DNA of 35,748 nt, taken from NCBI GenBank assembly GCA_903914415.1, contig CAIWOY010000114.1:1-35748 (forward strand), given 5' to 3'. This stretch comes from an uncultured Phycisphaerales bacterium (GTDB lineage: Bacteria; Planctomycetota; Phycisphaerae; UBA1845; Fen-1342). A program made the position numbers and the translations under genes. The notes beneath the pieces were generated by a model. That model ran no database searches and had not been told where the DNA came from. It saw only the letters and a list, made by a program, of their open reading frames with translations. This document shows, one piece after another, positions 17,138-24,956 of this stretch (positions within the stretch are counted from its first letter, which is position 1; each line of letters starts with the position of its first letter).

Positions 17138-17210
17138 GAGGGCGTAGCTCAGTAGGTAGAGCAACGGCCTTTTAAGCCGTGGGTCCAGGGTTCGAGTCCC
17201 TGCGCCCTCA
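17138..17210 (+). tRNA. tRNA-Lys (anticodon UUU)
   Basis: All arms pair when drawn by hand. The acceptor is GAGGGCG/CGCCCTC with discriminator A. The D stem is GCTC/GAGC, the anticodon stem ACGGC/GCCGT with loop CTTTTAA (anticodon TTT), and the T stem CAGGG/CCCTG with loop TTCGAGT. CCA is not encoded. A TATACT (17122-17127) lies 10 nt upstream as a possible -10, but no good -35 is visible. Its first 38 nt repeat the fragment at 10296-10333. Confidence 0.97.
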
Positions 17211-17251
17211 TCCGAATGGATCTGCGTGTCGCCGCGCCTTCCGCGGGGCGC

Positions 17252-17440
17252 CTATGGGCATGTCGTCCCGATCAGCGCCACGAACGGGTCGATGTCCGCA
17301 AACGTGACGTGCGCGTCGTGATTGCAGTCGGCGTTGATCCACGGACACGTATGCGTCCAGGTGGACTCGCCACTCAGCGCCGCGACGAACAAGTCAATGT
17401 CGGCGAACGTGACCTGTTCATCGCAATTCATGTCACCCCG
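17252..17440 (-). repeat. Dockerin-like module, copy 2 of 3
   Basis: Same terminal module as at 3-190 and 24767-24956, on the same strand. The gene boundary TGCCCATAG differs from copy 1 only at the extreme end. Confidence 0.75.
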
Positions 17441-18559
17441 GCAACCCTGCGGGGTGCACGGGTTCGGCGTGCAGGGCGCGCCGTCGGACCAGCGCCCGCC
17501 TACGCTGTCGCAGTCGGCCTTGGTCTGGTCAGGGAAGCAGGCCCCGTGATAGCAGCACGCACCCAGGCAGGGGCTCGGGTCGCACGTCGTCGCGGCGTGG
17601 AAGGTCCCTGCGGCCGCGACGCACTGCACGCGGTACGTCTGCGTGCACGCTTGCCCATTCACGCAGCACGCCCCGCGATCGCACGGCGCCGGGCTGTCGT
17701 TGCAGTGCGTCCCGACCCCGCCAAACACCCCGCCGTACCCCGCGCACGAAGCCAGCGTCATGTTAAGGCATCCGCGCTGCGCGGACAGGCAGCACGCGCC
17801 CTGCGGTTGCGGACACGGATTCGGCGAGCAGGTCGTGTTATTTCCCTGGTAGGTTCCACCGCTGCCGGTGCAGTCGACCTGCGTGTGCACCACGCAAGAT
17901 CCGTTCGTATAACAGCACGCTCCGGTCGGATCCGGGCACAGGATCACGGCGCGGATGCCGAAGTCGCCTCGCACGGGCGGATTGAGCGTGCAGGGGTTCA
18001 CCCAGCCGCCAGGGATTGCGAAGATGACGTTCTTCCCGCTCTGGCAGCCATCCACGTCGCGCACGACACTGGGCCCGCCGTTGCCCACGTCGGTCCGGTC
18101 GGCGAATTGGAGAGTCACGTCGAACTGCTGGCCGTTCGTCACCGGCACGTTCAGCGGGATCGTCCCGGCCTCATCCAGGTAGCGGAACTCGTTCCAATAC
18201 CCAGGCGACAGCACCGGGCCTTCGAGGTACGCCAACTCGGTGCCCGCCGCCGGGAACGTCGAGCCGTTGTAGATGTGGATCGAGTCCTCGAGGCTATCGC
18301 CGTGCCCCGGAAGCCCCTCCAGCCAGAGGATCTGCACGGCCACAATGGTGCCGTTGCACGGTGAAGTGAGGCGGGCCCCCGCCTGCTCCCCCTCCAGGAA
18401 GTCCCCCACAATGACGGAATTCGGGTCTCCGGCGGAATTCGGGTCCGATCTGAGGGAATCGTTCTTGACGACGACCTGCCCCGCCCATGCGGGGAGCGCT
18501 AGCGCGCAGAGGGCCAGCGACACGAGGAGAGACCGCAGGGCTGGCGACTGGGCTTTCAT
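17252..18559 (-). CDS. Secreted Cys-repeat protein with dockerin-like module (second)
   Basis: About 435 aa from the ATG at 18559 (GAGG six nt upstream); a GTG at 18571 is less likely. The signal peptide is LLVSLALCALALPAWAG. Residues ~20-195 are a beta-rich domain of unknown family (VVVKNDSLRSDPNSAG... to FGIRAVILCPDP). Four GACC-type Cys repeats follow (GACCYTNGSC, GACCLSAQRGC, GACCVNGQAC, GACCYHGAC). The C-terminal pair of EF-hand-like loops is DMNCDEQVTFADID and DCNHDAHVTFADID, joined by the WTH.CPW.NADC linker. It is a paralogue of the gene at 3-2156 in its C-terminal half only, so different N-terminal domains share one tail. Probably extracellular; no enzyme motif seen. Confidence 0.85.
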   Translation of the reverse strand: MKAQSPALRSLLVSLALCALALPAWAGQVVVKNDSLRSDPNSAGDPNSVIVGDFLEGEQAGARLTSPCNGTIVAVQILWLEGLPGHGDSLEDSIHIYNGSTFPAAGTELAYLEGPVLSPGYWNEFRYLDEAGTIPLNVPVTNGQQFDVTLQFADRTDVGNGGPSVVRDVDGCQSGKNVIFAIPGGWVNPCTLNPPVRGDFGIRAVILCPDPTGACCYTNGSCVVHTQVDCTGSGGTYQGNNTTCSPNPCPQPQGACCLSAQRGCLNMTLASCAGYGGVFGGVGTHCNDSPAPCDRGACCVNGQACTQTYRVQCVAAAGTFHAATTCDPSPCLGACCYHGACFPDQTKADCDSVGGRWSDGAPCTPNPCTPQGCRGDMNCDEQVTFADIDLFVAALSGESTWTHTCPWINADCNHDAHVTFADIDPFVALIGTTCP

Positions 18560-18608
18560 CTTCCGCCTCACAGGTTGGGTCTAGAACGTGACCTCGAGAC
18601 TCGTTCTT

Positions 18609-18637
18609 ATTCTGGCAGATTCCAGGCGTCGAATCAA
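18609..18637 (-). promoter_or_regulatory. Promoter for the second dockerin gene
   Basis: Minus-strand TTGATT (18632-18637), 17 nt, CAGAAT (18609-18614). The predicted leader is short (~45 nt), unlike the other two dockerin genes. Confidence 0.45.
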
Positions 18638-18708
18638 CGAAAAGCACGGGAGAGACACGATCCGCGGATTATCGGAATGTCCGAGAGCAGATATCAGAAG
18701 TGTGCCGG

Positions 18709-19137
18709 CTAGTTCCGCGCCCCGACCGGGCTCGCCGCCGACCGTACCAAGTCGGCAACCACAGTCCGCGTCAGCAGCGTCTTGGCGTAGTCCGCCACGT
18801 CGCGGCAGGTTTGCTCCAGCCGCAGCCGGGCGGCCTCCTTCTCCGGGGCGACGCTCCGCAGCAGCAGGTCGCCGCTGATCGGCCCTTCGATCGCCTCGAC
18901 GATCTCCAGCAGCGAGATCTCATGCGCGGGCTTGCGCAGCACGAACCCGCCCGCCGGTCCCCGTTCGCTCGTCAGCACCTGCGCCCGCACAAGCTGCTGC
19001 AGAATCTTCAGCAGGTGTCCGCACGGTACTCCACAGGCTTCGGCGATGTCGCGTCCCTGGATCGGCGTGCCGTTCTCTTTCTCCGCCAGATACACGGTTG
19101 CGAACACCGCATACGCCGCTGCTCTGCCAAGTCGCAT
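18709..19137 (-). CDS. Rrf2-family transcription regulator lacking the Fe-S cysteines
   Basis: 142 aa from the ATG at 19137 with GAGG upstream. The frame is open to 20208, but the upstream part is a shadow of the acyltransferase gene. MRLGRAAAYAVFATVYLAEKENGTPIQGRDIAEACGVPCGHLLKILQQLVRAQVLTSERGPAGGFVL is a typical Rrf2 winged-helix start. The region that holds three clustered Cys in IscR, NsrR and RirA (about residues 90-107) here has a single Cys (QTCRDV), so a [2Fe-2S] or [4Fe-4S] cluster of the usual kind is not expected. It is divergent from the acyltransferase-ligase fusion, with a palindrome beside its -10, suggesting autoregulation and possibly control of that gene. Confidence 0.85.
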   Translation of the reverse strand: MRLGRAAAYAVFATVYLAEKENGTPIQGRDIAEACGVPCGHLLKILQQLVRAQVLTSERGPAGGFVLRKPAHEISLLEIVEAIEGPISGDLLLRSVAPEKEAARLRLEQTCRDVADYAKTLLTRTVVADLVRSAASPVGARN

Positions 19138-19258
19138 ATCACACCTCGCGACGGTCGCCACACATTCCGCTTCGCGTCCCTGCGGCGCGCGGGCGCACGC
19201 TCCGCACGCCACCAACCCCCGCGTTCTCGCCGGCCCGCACTCCGCTCGTCCATTTTGG

Positions 19259-19279
19259 AGTATAGCGCGCGTCGCGCGC
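19259..19279 (-). promoter_or_regulatory. -10 box with adjoining palindrome (candidate Rrf2 operator)
   Basis: Minus-strand TATACT (19259-19264) directly abuts the inverted repeat GCGCGCG-A-CGCGCGC (19265-19279), which would sit in the spacer between -10 and -35. No clear -35 is visible. A repressor bound here would block the promoter. GC-only palindromes arise easily in GC-rich DNA. Confidence 0.4.
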
Positions 19280-19398
19280 CGTTCCACCGCGAGGCAAAAA
19301 TGCGGCCGGCGCCGCCCGGCCGCGGGTGCCGGTATCATACCCGCGCGGCCGCGGGCCGATGACTTCCGCGTGTCCGGCAGCGATGCGGGCCTCGTACC

Positions 19399-22026
19399 AT
19401 GCTCGACGCATTCCTGCGTAACGCCGTGCAACTCCTCTTGTGGCTCAGATACCGCGTGCGCGTGCGTGGACGGACCGCGGTTCTCCGCCGCGGAACCCGC
19501 CGAATCCTCTTCCTGCCGAATCACCCCGCCCTGATCGATCCGATCATCGTCATGGCCTGCCTCCGCGACCCCTTCGCCCCCGGTGCACTGGCCGACAAGG
19601 ACCAGATCGACCGCTTCTTTGTCCGCTGGCTCGCGCGCCGTTGCGGCGCGCGCCCGCTGCCCGACCTCCGCCGGTACGGGCCCGCGGTCCGACCCGCGGT
19701 GGAGGCCGCCATCCAGCAGTGCGTGGACGAGCTCAGACGCGGCGAGAACCTGCTGCTCTATCCCGCCGGCCACGTCTACCGGACGCGCTTCGAAGACTTG
19801 CGGGGCAACAGCGCGGTCGAGACGATCCTGCGCGCGGTTCCGGACGTGCGGGTCGTGCTCGTCCGCACTCGCGGCCTGTGGGGCAGCAGCTTCAGCCTGG
19901 CCGGCGGCTCCGTCCCTAACATCGCCCGCTGCCTCAAGAAAGGGTCCTGGGCCCTTCTGCGGAACTTCCTCTTTTTCTCGCCGCGGCGCGAAATCACGAT
20001 TGATCTGTGCGAGCCCCCGGACCTGCCCAGAAACGCCGGCCGGAACGAGCTGAACGCGTACTTGGAGCGGTTTTACAACGAGGACGCGCCGCCGGCGCTG
20101 TACGTGCCCTACACGCGCTGGGAATGCGGCGGGCCGCGCGCCTTGCCGGGTCCGGAGCTGGGCCGCGTTGACGGCGCGCTGAGCGAAGTTCCGGAAACCA
20201 CGCGGCAACTGGTGACCACGTTCCTGCGCGGGCTAAGCGGCGCCCCGTCGCTGCGCGACGAGGACCGCCTCGCGCAGGACCTCGGTCTGGACAGCCTCGC
20301 CAAGGCCGAGTTGGTCCTCTGGCTCGCAAAGGAGTTCGGCTTCTCCGAGGCCGACGTGGATGCCCTCCAGACCGTCGGCGAAGTCATGCTGGCGGCCCGC
20401 GGACAGGCGATCGTCGCGCGGCCCGTGGAGCTCAAGGCGGTCCCGGCCAAATGGTCGCGCCGCCGCACCGACCGGCGTCTCGCGCTTCCGCCGGGGCAGA
20501 CGATCACCGAAGTCTTCCTGCGGCAGGCCCGAACCGGCGCCGGCCGGGCGGTCGTGGCCGACCAACTCGGCGGCGTGCGGTCGTACCGCGACTTGATCGC
20601 GGCGATCCTGGTGTTGAAGCCGCTGATCGAGAAACTGCCCGGCGCGCGGGTCGGCATCATGCTCCCCGCCTCCGTCGCGGCCAACCTGGTGTACCTCGCC
20701 ACGCTCTTCGCCGGCAAAGTGCCCGTGATGGTGAATTGGACGACGGGCGCCCGGAACGTGGGCCACGCTTTGGACCTGACCGAGGTGCGGCACGTGCTCA
20801 CGGCCGGCCCGCTGGTCGCCCGGCTCGAGTCGCAGGGTATCGATCTGACCGGCTTGAAGGACCGGTTCGTGCTCCTCGAAACGCTCGCGCGGGAGGTCTC
20901 GGGCGCCACGAAGCTCTGGGCCGGGATCCGAAGCCGGACCAATTGGTCCGCGCTGTGGCGGGTGCAAGTTCCGGACACCGCCGTGGTCCTGCTCACCAGC
21001 GGTTCGGAGTCGCTGCCGAAGGCCGTGCCGCTGACCCACGCGAATCTGCTGGCGAACATCCACGACGTACTCGACGTCTTTACGGTCCGCGGCAGCGACT
21101 GCCTGATGGGCTTCCTCCCGCCGTTCCACTCCTTCGGACTGACGGTCACGATGCTGCTGCCGCTGCTGGCCGGTGCGCGGGCGGTCTACCACCCCAACCC
21201 GACCGAGGCCTGGGTGCTCGCGCGCCTCATCCGGGACTACCAGGCCACGCTGACCTGCGGCACGCCAACCTTCTTGAGCGGCATCGTCCGGGCCGCGACC
21301 GGCGACGAGCTCGCGTCGCTCCGACTGATCGTGTACGCGGCGGAGAAATGCCCGGAGCGGACCTACCAGGCCCTCATCCAACGCTGCCCGAGCGCGGTCA
21401 TCGTCGAAGGCTATGGTGTGACCGAGTGCTCGCCGGTCGTTTCGGTGAATCGGGAGGAAGACCCGCGCCCCGGCACGATCGGCAAGGTCTTGCGCTCGTT
21501 CGAACATGCGCTCGTCGATGTGGACACCGGCCAGCCGGCCGAAACAGGGGCGGTCGGCGTGCTGCTCGTGCGCGGTCCCTGCGTCTTTCCGGGCTATCTC
21601 GGCGCCGACGCCGCCTCACCGTTCGTCGGATTCGCCGGTAAGCAGTGGTACCGCACCGGCGACCTGGTGAGCGCGGACGCCGATGGCGTGCTCACCTTCC
21701 GCGGCCGCCTCAAGCGGTTCGTCAAGCTGGGCGGCGAGATGGTCTCGCTGCCCGCAATCGAGGCCGTGCTCGAGCAGCACTACGTGACAGACGCCGACGA
21801 GGGGCCGGCCATCGCGGTGGAGGCGACCCCGAGCGAGGACCAGCCCGAGATCGTCCTGTTCACGACGCGGGACGTGGACCGACAAACGGTGAATCGCCAG
21901 ATTCGCGCGGCCGGGCTCTCGCCGCTGCACAACGTCACGCGCGTCATCCGCATGGAGCAGATTCCCGTCCTGGGCACCGGCAAGACCGACTATCGCGCGC
22001 TGCGCGACAGCCTCCGCAAAGAATGA
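19399..22026 (+). CDS. Acyltransferase-ACP-acyl ligase fusion (Aas-like)
   Basis: 875 aa. Three domains in order. Residues 1-230 are a PlsC-type acyltransferase (HX4D motif NHPALID, His42/Asp47; a downstream YPAGHVYRTRF block). Residues ~255-330 are an acyl-carrier-protein domain with the phosphopantetheine Ser in LGLDSLAKAEL (Ser299). Residues ~370-875 are an AMP-forming acyl ligase, with phosphate loop LLTSGSESLPKAVPLTH (about 531-547), GYGVTECSP (from 671), WYRTGDL, and a Lys in GTGKTDYRAL near the end. E. coli Aas joins the first and last activities to re-acylate lysophosphatidylethanolamine via external ACP. Here the carrier is built in, so acyl-AMP could be loaded on Ser299 and passed in cis. 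Peripheral membrane localisation is likely. No strong ribosome binding site precedes the ATG. Confidence 0.9.
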   Translation: MLDAFLRNAVQLLLWLRYRVRVRGRTAVLRRGTRRILFLPNHPALIDPIIVMACLRDPFAPGALADKDQIDRFFVRWLARRCGARPLPDLRRYGPAVRPAVEAAIQQCVDELRRGENLLLYPAGHVYRTRFEDLRGNSAVETILRAVPDVRVVLVRTRGLWGSSFSLAGGSVPNIARCLKKGSWALLRNFLFFSPRREITIDLCEPPDLPRNAGRNELNAYLERFYNEDAPPALYVPYTRWECGGPRALPGPELGRVDGALSEVPETTRQLVTTFLRGLSGAPSLRDEDRLAQDLGLDSLAKAELVLWLAKEFGFSEADVDALQTVGEVMLAARGQAIVARPVELKAVPAKWSRRRTDRRLALPPGQTITEVFLRQARTGAGRAVVADQLGGVRSYRDLIAAILVLKPLIEKLPGARVGIMLPASVAANLVYLATLFAGKVPVMVNWTTGARNVGHALDLTEVRHVLTAGPLVARLESQGIDLTGLKDRFVLLETLAREVSGATKLWAGIRSRTNWSALWRVQVPDTAVVLLTSGSESLPKAVPLTHANLLANIHDVLDVFTVRGSDCLMGFLPPFHSFGLTVTMLLPLLAGARAVYHPNPTEAWVLARLIRDYQATLTCGTPTFLSGIVRAATGDELASLRLIVYAAEKCPERTYQALIQRCPSAVIVEGYGVTECSPVVSVNREEDPRPGTIGKVLRSFEHALVDVDTGQPAETGAVGVLLVRGPCVFPGYLGADAASPFVGFAGKQWYRTGDLVSADADGVLTFRGRLKRFVKLGGEMVSLPAIEAVLEQHYVTDADEGPAIAVEATPSEDQPEIVLFTTRDVDRQTVNRQIRAAGLSPLHNVTRVIRMEQIPVLGTGKTDYRALRDSLRKE

Positions 22027-22046
22027 CCCCTCCCGGCCACGCGGGC

Positions 22047-22460
22047 TTACGGTGTCGGCTGCGTCGCCGCCTGCTCGTCGGCCTTCGAGAGCGCCTCGGC
22101 GACCCGGCGACGCTCGCTGCTGTACATCACGAATTGCAGGTTCTTCGCGATGTACCGGCGCGTTTCCGCCATACAGCACGGGTTGTGAATGAGCGTGAGC
22201 AGCGCGTCGGCGTGCTCGCCCCCAACGCCGCCGTAGCAGATCGCGTTGACCAGGTACGTCTGCTCGTGCTGTGACAGCTCCGGGCGGGCGGCGATGCCTC
22301 TCAGCACCGTCAGCCGGTGGCTCGACAGGTCGATCTTTGCGGCGGTCTCAATGGCGTCGCATGATGGACCGTGCGGGCCACGGGGGTGAACCACGCAGCC
22401 GGTCAGGCCCGACGACGCCAGAATCGCCAGCCACGCCGCTCGTCGAAAGCTCACGTACAT
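22047..22460 (-). CDS. Small putative lipoprotein
   Basis: 137 aa from the ATG at 22460 (AGGA upstream); longer in-frame starts overlap the glutaminase remnant and lack support. The signal peptide RRAAWLAILASSGLTGC ends in a lipobox (LTGC). The mature part is helical with several Cys residues (CDAIETAAKIDLSSHRL, CYGGVGGEHADALLTLIHNPCCM) and ends with a charged helix (SSERRRVAEALSKADEQ). I recognise no family. It resembles the many small planctomycete lipoproteins with a HEAT-like helix pattern, but that is a weak impression. Convergent with the acyltransferase fusion (20-bp gap). Confidence 0.65.
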   Translation of the reverse strand: MYVSFRRAAWLAILASSGLTGCVVHPRGPHGPSCDAIETAAKIDLSSHRLTVLRGIAARPELSQHEQTYLVNAICYGGVGGEHADALLTLIHNPCCMAETRRYIAKNLQFVMYSSERRRVAEALSKADEQAATQPTP

Positions 22461-22576
22461 CGGTCGTCCTTGTCCAGGCCCCGTGCCGCCATAAGGGCGC
22501 CACGGCACACGGCTCCGTATTATGTACGGCGTCGGCCGCTGCGCGGATGCGAATCCCGGCTTCTTCCGCGGACACC

Positions 22577-22726
22577 CTACCGCGCGCGCTCGCGCCATTT
22601 CTTCCACAGCGCCTCGTCCGCCAGCAGCGGCATGAACACGCCGCCGACGACCGAGCGGGCCTGGAAGCCCATCTGCTTGCCATCCACGGTCGAAAACCAG
22701 TCGGTCAGCGGCACGCGGCTCGGCGT
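22577..22726 (-). pseudogene. In-frame 3' remnant of the glutaminase gene after a TAG
   Basis: Directly after the TAG at 22727-22729, in the same frame, 49 sense codons and a final TAG (22577-22579) encode [24 protein letters not shown] and [14 protein letters not shown]. This is the expected conserved end of the GtaA/DUF1793 glutaminase family, so no frameshift is needed to restore the full protein. Confidence 0.75.
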
Positions 22727-24664
22727 CTAGTGGGCCCACCTGTAGAGCGGCGTGACGAGCGCCTCGAAGTCCGCACGCGTTTCCGCCAGCGTCGCCGTCC
22801 ACAGGCACCAATCCAGCTTGGTATAATCCTTGCGGTTGTCCAGCGGCAACCCGTATTGGTTCAGCTTCGTCTTGTAGTACGCGACCTCACGCCGCGCCAC
22901 CTCCGGCGGAAACAGCCCCAGCCGCAGCACGCGCTCCCACGCCAGGTTGTACTTCTGGCTCCATGTGTCCGGCTTGTCGAACGCCAGCCGGTAATGGTCG
23001 CCGTCATCGGCCCGCTGCGGCCACTCGGCGGCCATCTGCTCGGCGGTGCGGCGATACGCGCGGGCGTCGTCGGGCTTGCCAGCGCGCTCGCACAAGCGCG
23101 CGTAGGCGCCGAGCGCGAGAATCGCCTTGAGCGACAGGTTCGCGTTGTGGGCCAGCTCGTCGGCGAAGTCGTCCGTACAGAGTTGGTTCGCCGGGTCGAG
23201 CCCGTTGTCCCGCAGGTACTCTGCCCAGCGCGTCAGCGTCGGCCAGTAACGCAGCGCGTACTCCGCGTTCCCGTCCGCCTCGGCCAGCGCGGCCACCAGG
23301 AGCAGCATGTTCGCGCTCTCCTCGACCGGCATCTGGCCCTCCGCGGACTTCTCGCTGCCGCCGTAGACCTGCCCGTCGGCCAGCGGGTACGTGCCCAGGT
23401 CGTGCGGCGCGAAGGGGTGCGGCCAGCGCCGCGAGGAGCCGTACTCCAGCACGGGCGTCAGTTGAGCCTTCAGCAGGGCGGGGTTAAGCAGCAGGAAGAG
23501 CGGCGCCGCGGGGTAGATCACGTCCACCGTCGCGATGCACCCGTTGCTGAGATTCTCCTTGGCGAACATGAGCGGACGGCCGTCCCAGTCCGCGGCGAGC
23601 TTGTGCGCGGCGAGACACTGCCGGTACGCCAGCGCCGCCAGCCGCGCGTACGGCTCGCCGCCGACTTTCGTCAGGTCCGCGACCAGCTCGTCGTCGAACC
23701 GCCGACACCGCTCGACCAGGCGCTCGTAGTCGCCCCATGCGCTGCGCAACAGGTCCGCCGGCTGGGCGCCGTCCCGCCGCCAGTACGGCCGCAGGCGGCG
23801 ATCCAGATACTCGACCGAGTAGAGGTCGTCGTACGCGAGAACGACATGCCGGGTGGCTAGCTTCACGCCGACGGACCCCAGGTCGAGCAGCATCGCCAGC
23901 ACCGGCCAGTCGTCCTCCGCCCGCCGCGGGAAGCGCAGGTCGTCCGCGTCGGGGAGCGTGCCGTCGGCGACGAAGCGGTCGCGCGCCGTGTCGTGCCCGG
24001 CGATCACGTCGTCGGTAACGACATCTTTGGCACACGCCAGATAGAGAAATCCCCACTCAATCCGCAAGTCGTCGCCCGGCCGGTCCAGCAGCCGCTGCTC
24101 CTGCGCTCCGACGCGCAGCACACACAGGTCGGGGAACTTCGCCCGCGTCGCCCAGACCTTCTGATGCGGACGGTCAACCACCCATTCGGCGGTGCAGTCA
24201 AAGTACAGCGCCACATCGTGGGTCTGCTTGTCGAGCGACCGCACGGCCCACGTAATGTAACTTGCAGGCCGCGCGACCAGTTCCGCGTCTTCCGCGAGCA
24301 CCGGCGAGAGGAACGTCAACGCGATCCGCACGCCCGCCCCTTCGAACTCGTACTCCGTGCGCGTCGGCCGGACGTGCAGGCCGGTCTGCGGCAACGCCGG
24401 CACCTTGTCCGGCGCGCTGCCGATGATCCGGTACGCCACACCGTCGATGCGCACCAGCCCGCATAGGGCGTGGTTCGCCCCGGTCCAATGCCGGGTCCAG
24501 TCCTGCGTGAGCTGATCGGTCACCGACCAGACACTGAAGTAGGGGTCATGCGTGACCAGCGGCACGGCGGGCGGGCGGAAATCCGGGCTGTCCTGGGCCC
24601 CGGCCGCCAACGTCAGCGCCAGCAGCGCGAGCGGCACGCTCGCGCGGGGGCGGGGCAGGGTCAT
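22727..24664 (-). CDS. GtaA-type glutaminase homologue, truncated by in-frame TAG
   Basis: 645 aa as written, starting at the ATG at 24664 (GGAG upstream; MTLPRPRASVPLALLALTLAAGAQ is a signal peptide). The domain order matches fungal-type GtaA glutaminase homologues common in Bacteroidetes and planctomycetes: an N-terminal DUF4964-like part (VPLVTHDPYFSVWS...WTGANHALCGLVRIDG), DUF5127, then the helical DUF4965/DUF1793 part (NLSNGCIATVDVIYPAAPLFLL, PHDLGTYPLADGQVYGG, LPLDNRKDYTKLDWCLWTAT). Family members normally continue past FEALVTPLYRW..; here a TAG follows WAH, and the rest continues in frame (22577-22726). Family function: secreted L-glutamine hydrolysis in some members, unknown in most. 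Whether this copy is active depends on the TAG being real and read through. Confidence 0.8.
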   Translation of the reverse strand: MTLPRPRASVPLALLALTLAAGAQDSPDFRPPAVPLVTHDPYFSVWSVTDQLTQDWTRHWTGANHALCGLVRIDGVAYRIIGSAPDKVPALPQTGLHVRPTRTEYEFEGAGVRIALTFLSPVLAEDAELVARPASYITWAVRSLDKQTHDVALYFDCTAEWVVDRPHQKVWATRAKFPDLCVLRVGAQEQRLLDRPGDDLRIEWGFLYLACAKDVVTDDVIAGHDTARDRFVADGTLPDADDLRFPRRAEDDWPVLAMLLDLGSVGVKLATRHVVLAYDDLYSVEYLDRRLRPYWRRDGAQPADLLRSAWGDYERLVERCRRFDDELVADLTKVGGEPYARLAALAYRQCLAAHKLAADWDGRPLMFAKENLSNGCIATVDVIYPAAPLFLLLNPALLKAQLTPVLEYGSSRRWPHPFAPHDLGTYPLADGQVYGGSEKSAEGQMPVEESANMLLLVAALAEADGNAEYALRYWPTLTRWAEYLRDNGLDPANQLCTDDFADELAHNANLSLKAILALGAYARLCERAGKPDDARAYRRTAEQMAAEWPQRADDGDHYRLAFDKPDTWSQKYNLAWERVLRLGLFPPEVARREVAYYKTKLNQYGLPLDNRKDYTKLDWCLWTATLAETRADFEALVTPLYRWAH

Positions 24665-24766
24665 GGGTAGCACTCCGGAATTGGGTCGAACCAGTGCCGG
24701 CGCGCGGGGACCGCACAATGTCGTGAGCCCACGCGCGCCGTGCCAGATTCCTGACGCGACGAACGC

Positions 24767-24956
24767 CTATGGACACGTCGTGCCGATCAGCGCGACAAAC
24801 GCGTCGATGTCGGCGAACGTCACGCCCCCGTCGCCGTTGCAGTCGCCGTTCAGCCACGGACACGGCGCGTGCGTCCAGACGGACTCGCCGCTCAGGGCCT
24901 CGACGAACCGGTCGATGTCGGCAAACGTGACCGCGCCGTCGCAGTTCATGTCGCCC
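24767..24956 (-). repeat. Dockerin-like module, copy 3 of 3
   Basis: Third same-strand copy of the terminal module (see 3-190 and 17252-17440). It has the best preserved calcium loops of the three. Confidence 0.75.

Larger units (their letters stand above)
10334..17175. mobile_element. Putative tRNA-Lys-integrated island carrying a hydrogenase-sensor module
   Basis: The segment is bounded by a 38-nt direct repeat of the tRNA-Lys 5' half (10296-10333 and 17138-17175), as expected when an element integrates in the anticodon loop and brings its own copy of the 5' half to restore the gene. It holds five co-directional genes (10923-16900). The left end, 10334-10922, has no supported gene; it contains an 18-bp palindrome at 10427-10444. 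The right end, 16901-17137, also looks non-coding. No integrase, transposase or relaxase is visible, so the element would be degenerate or mobilised in trans. Exact ends within the repeat are not resolvable by eye. Confidence 0.6.

Noticed and set aside
19138-20208. Long N-terminal extension of the Rrf2 frame
   Set aside because: It is antisense to the acyltransferase domain. The Rrf2 family start is at 19137 with a ribosome binding site.
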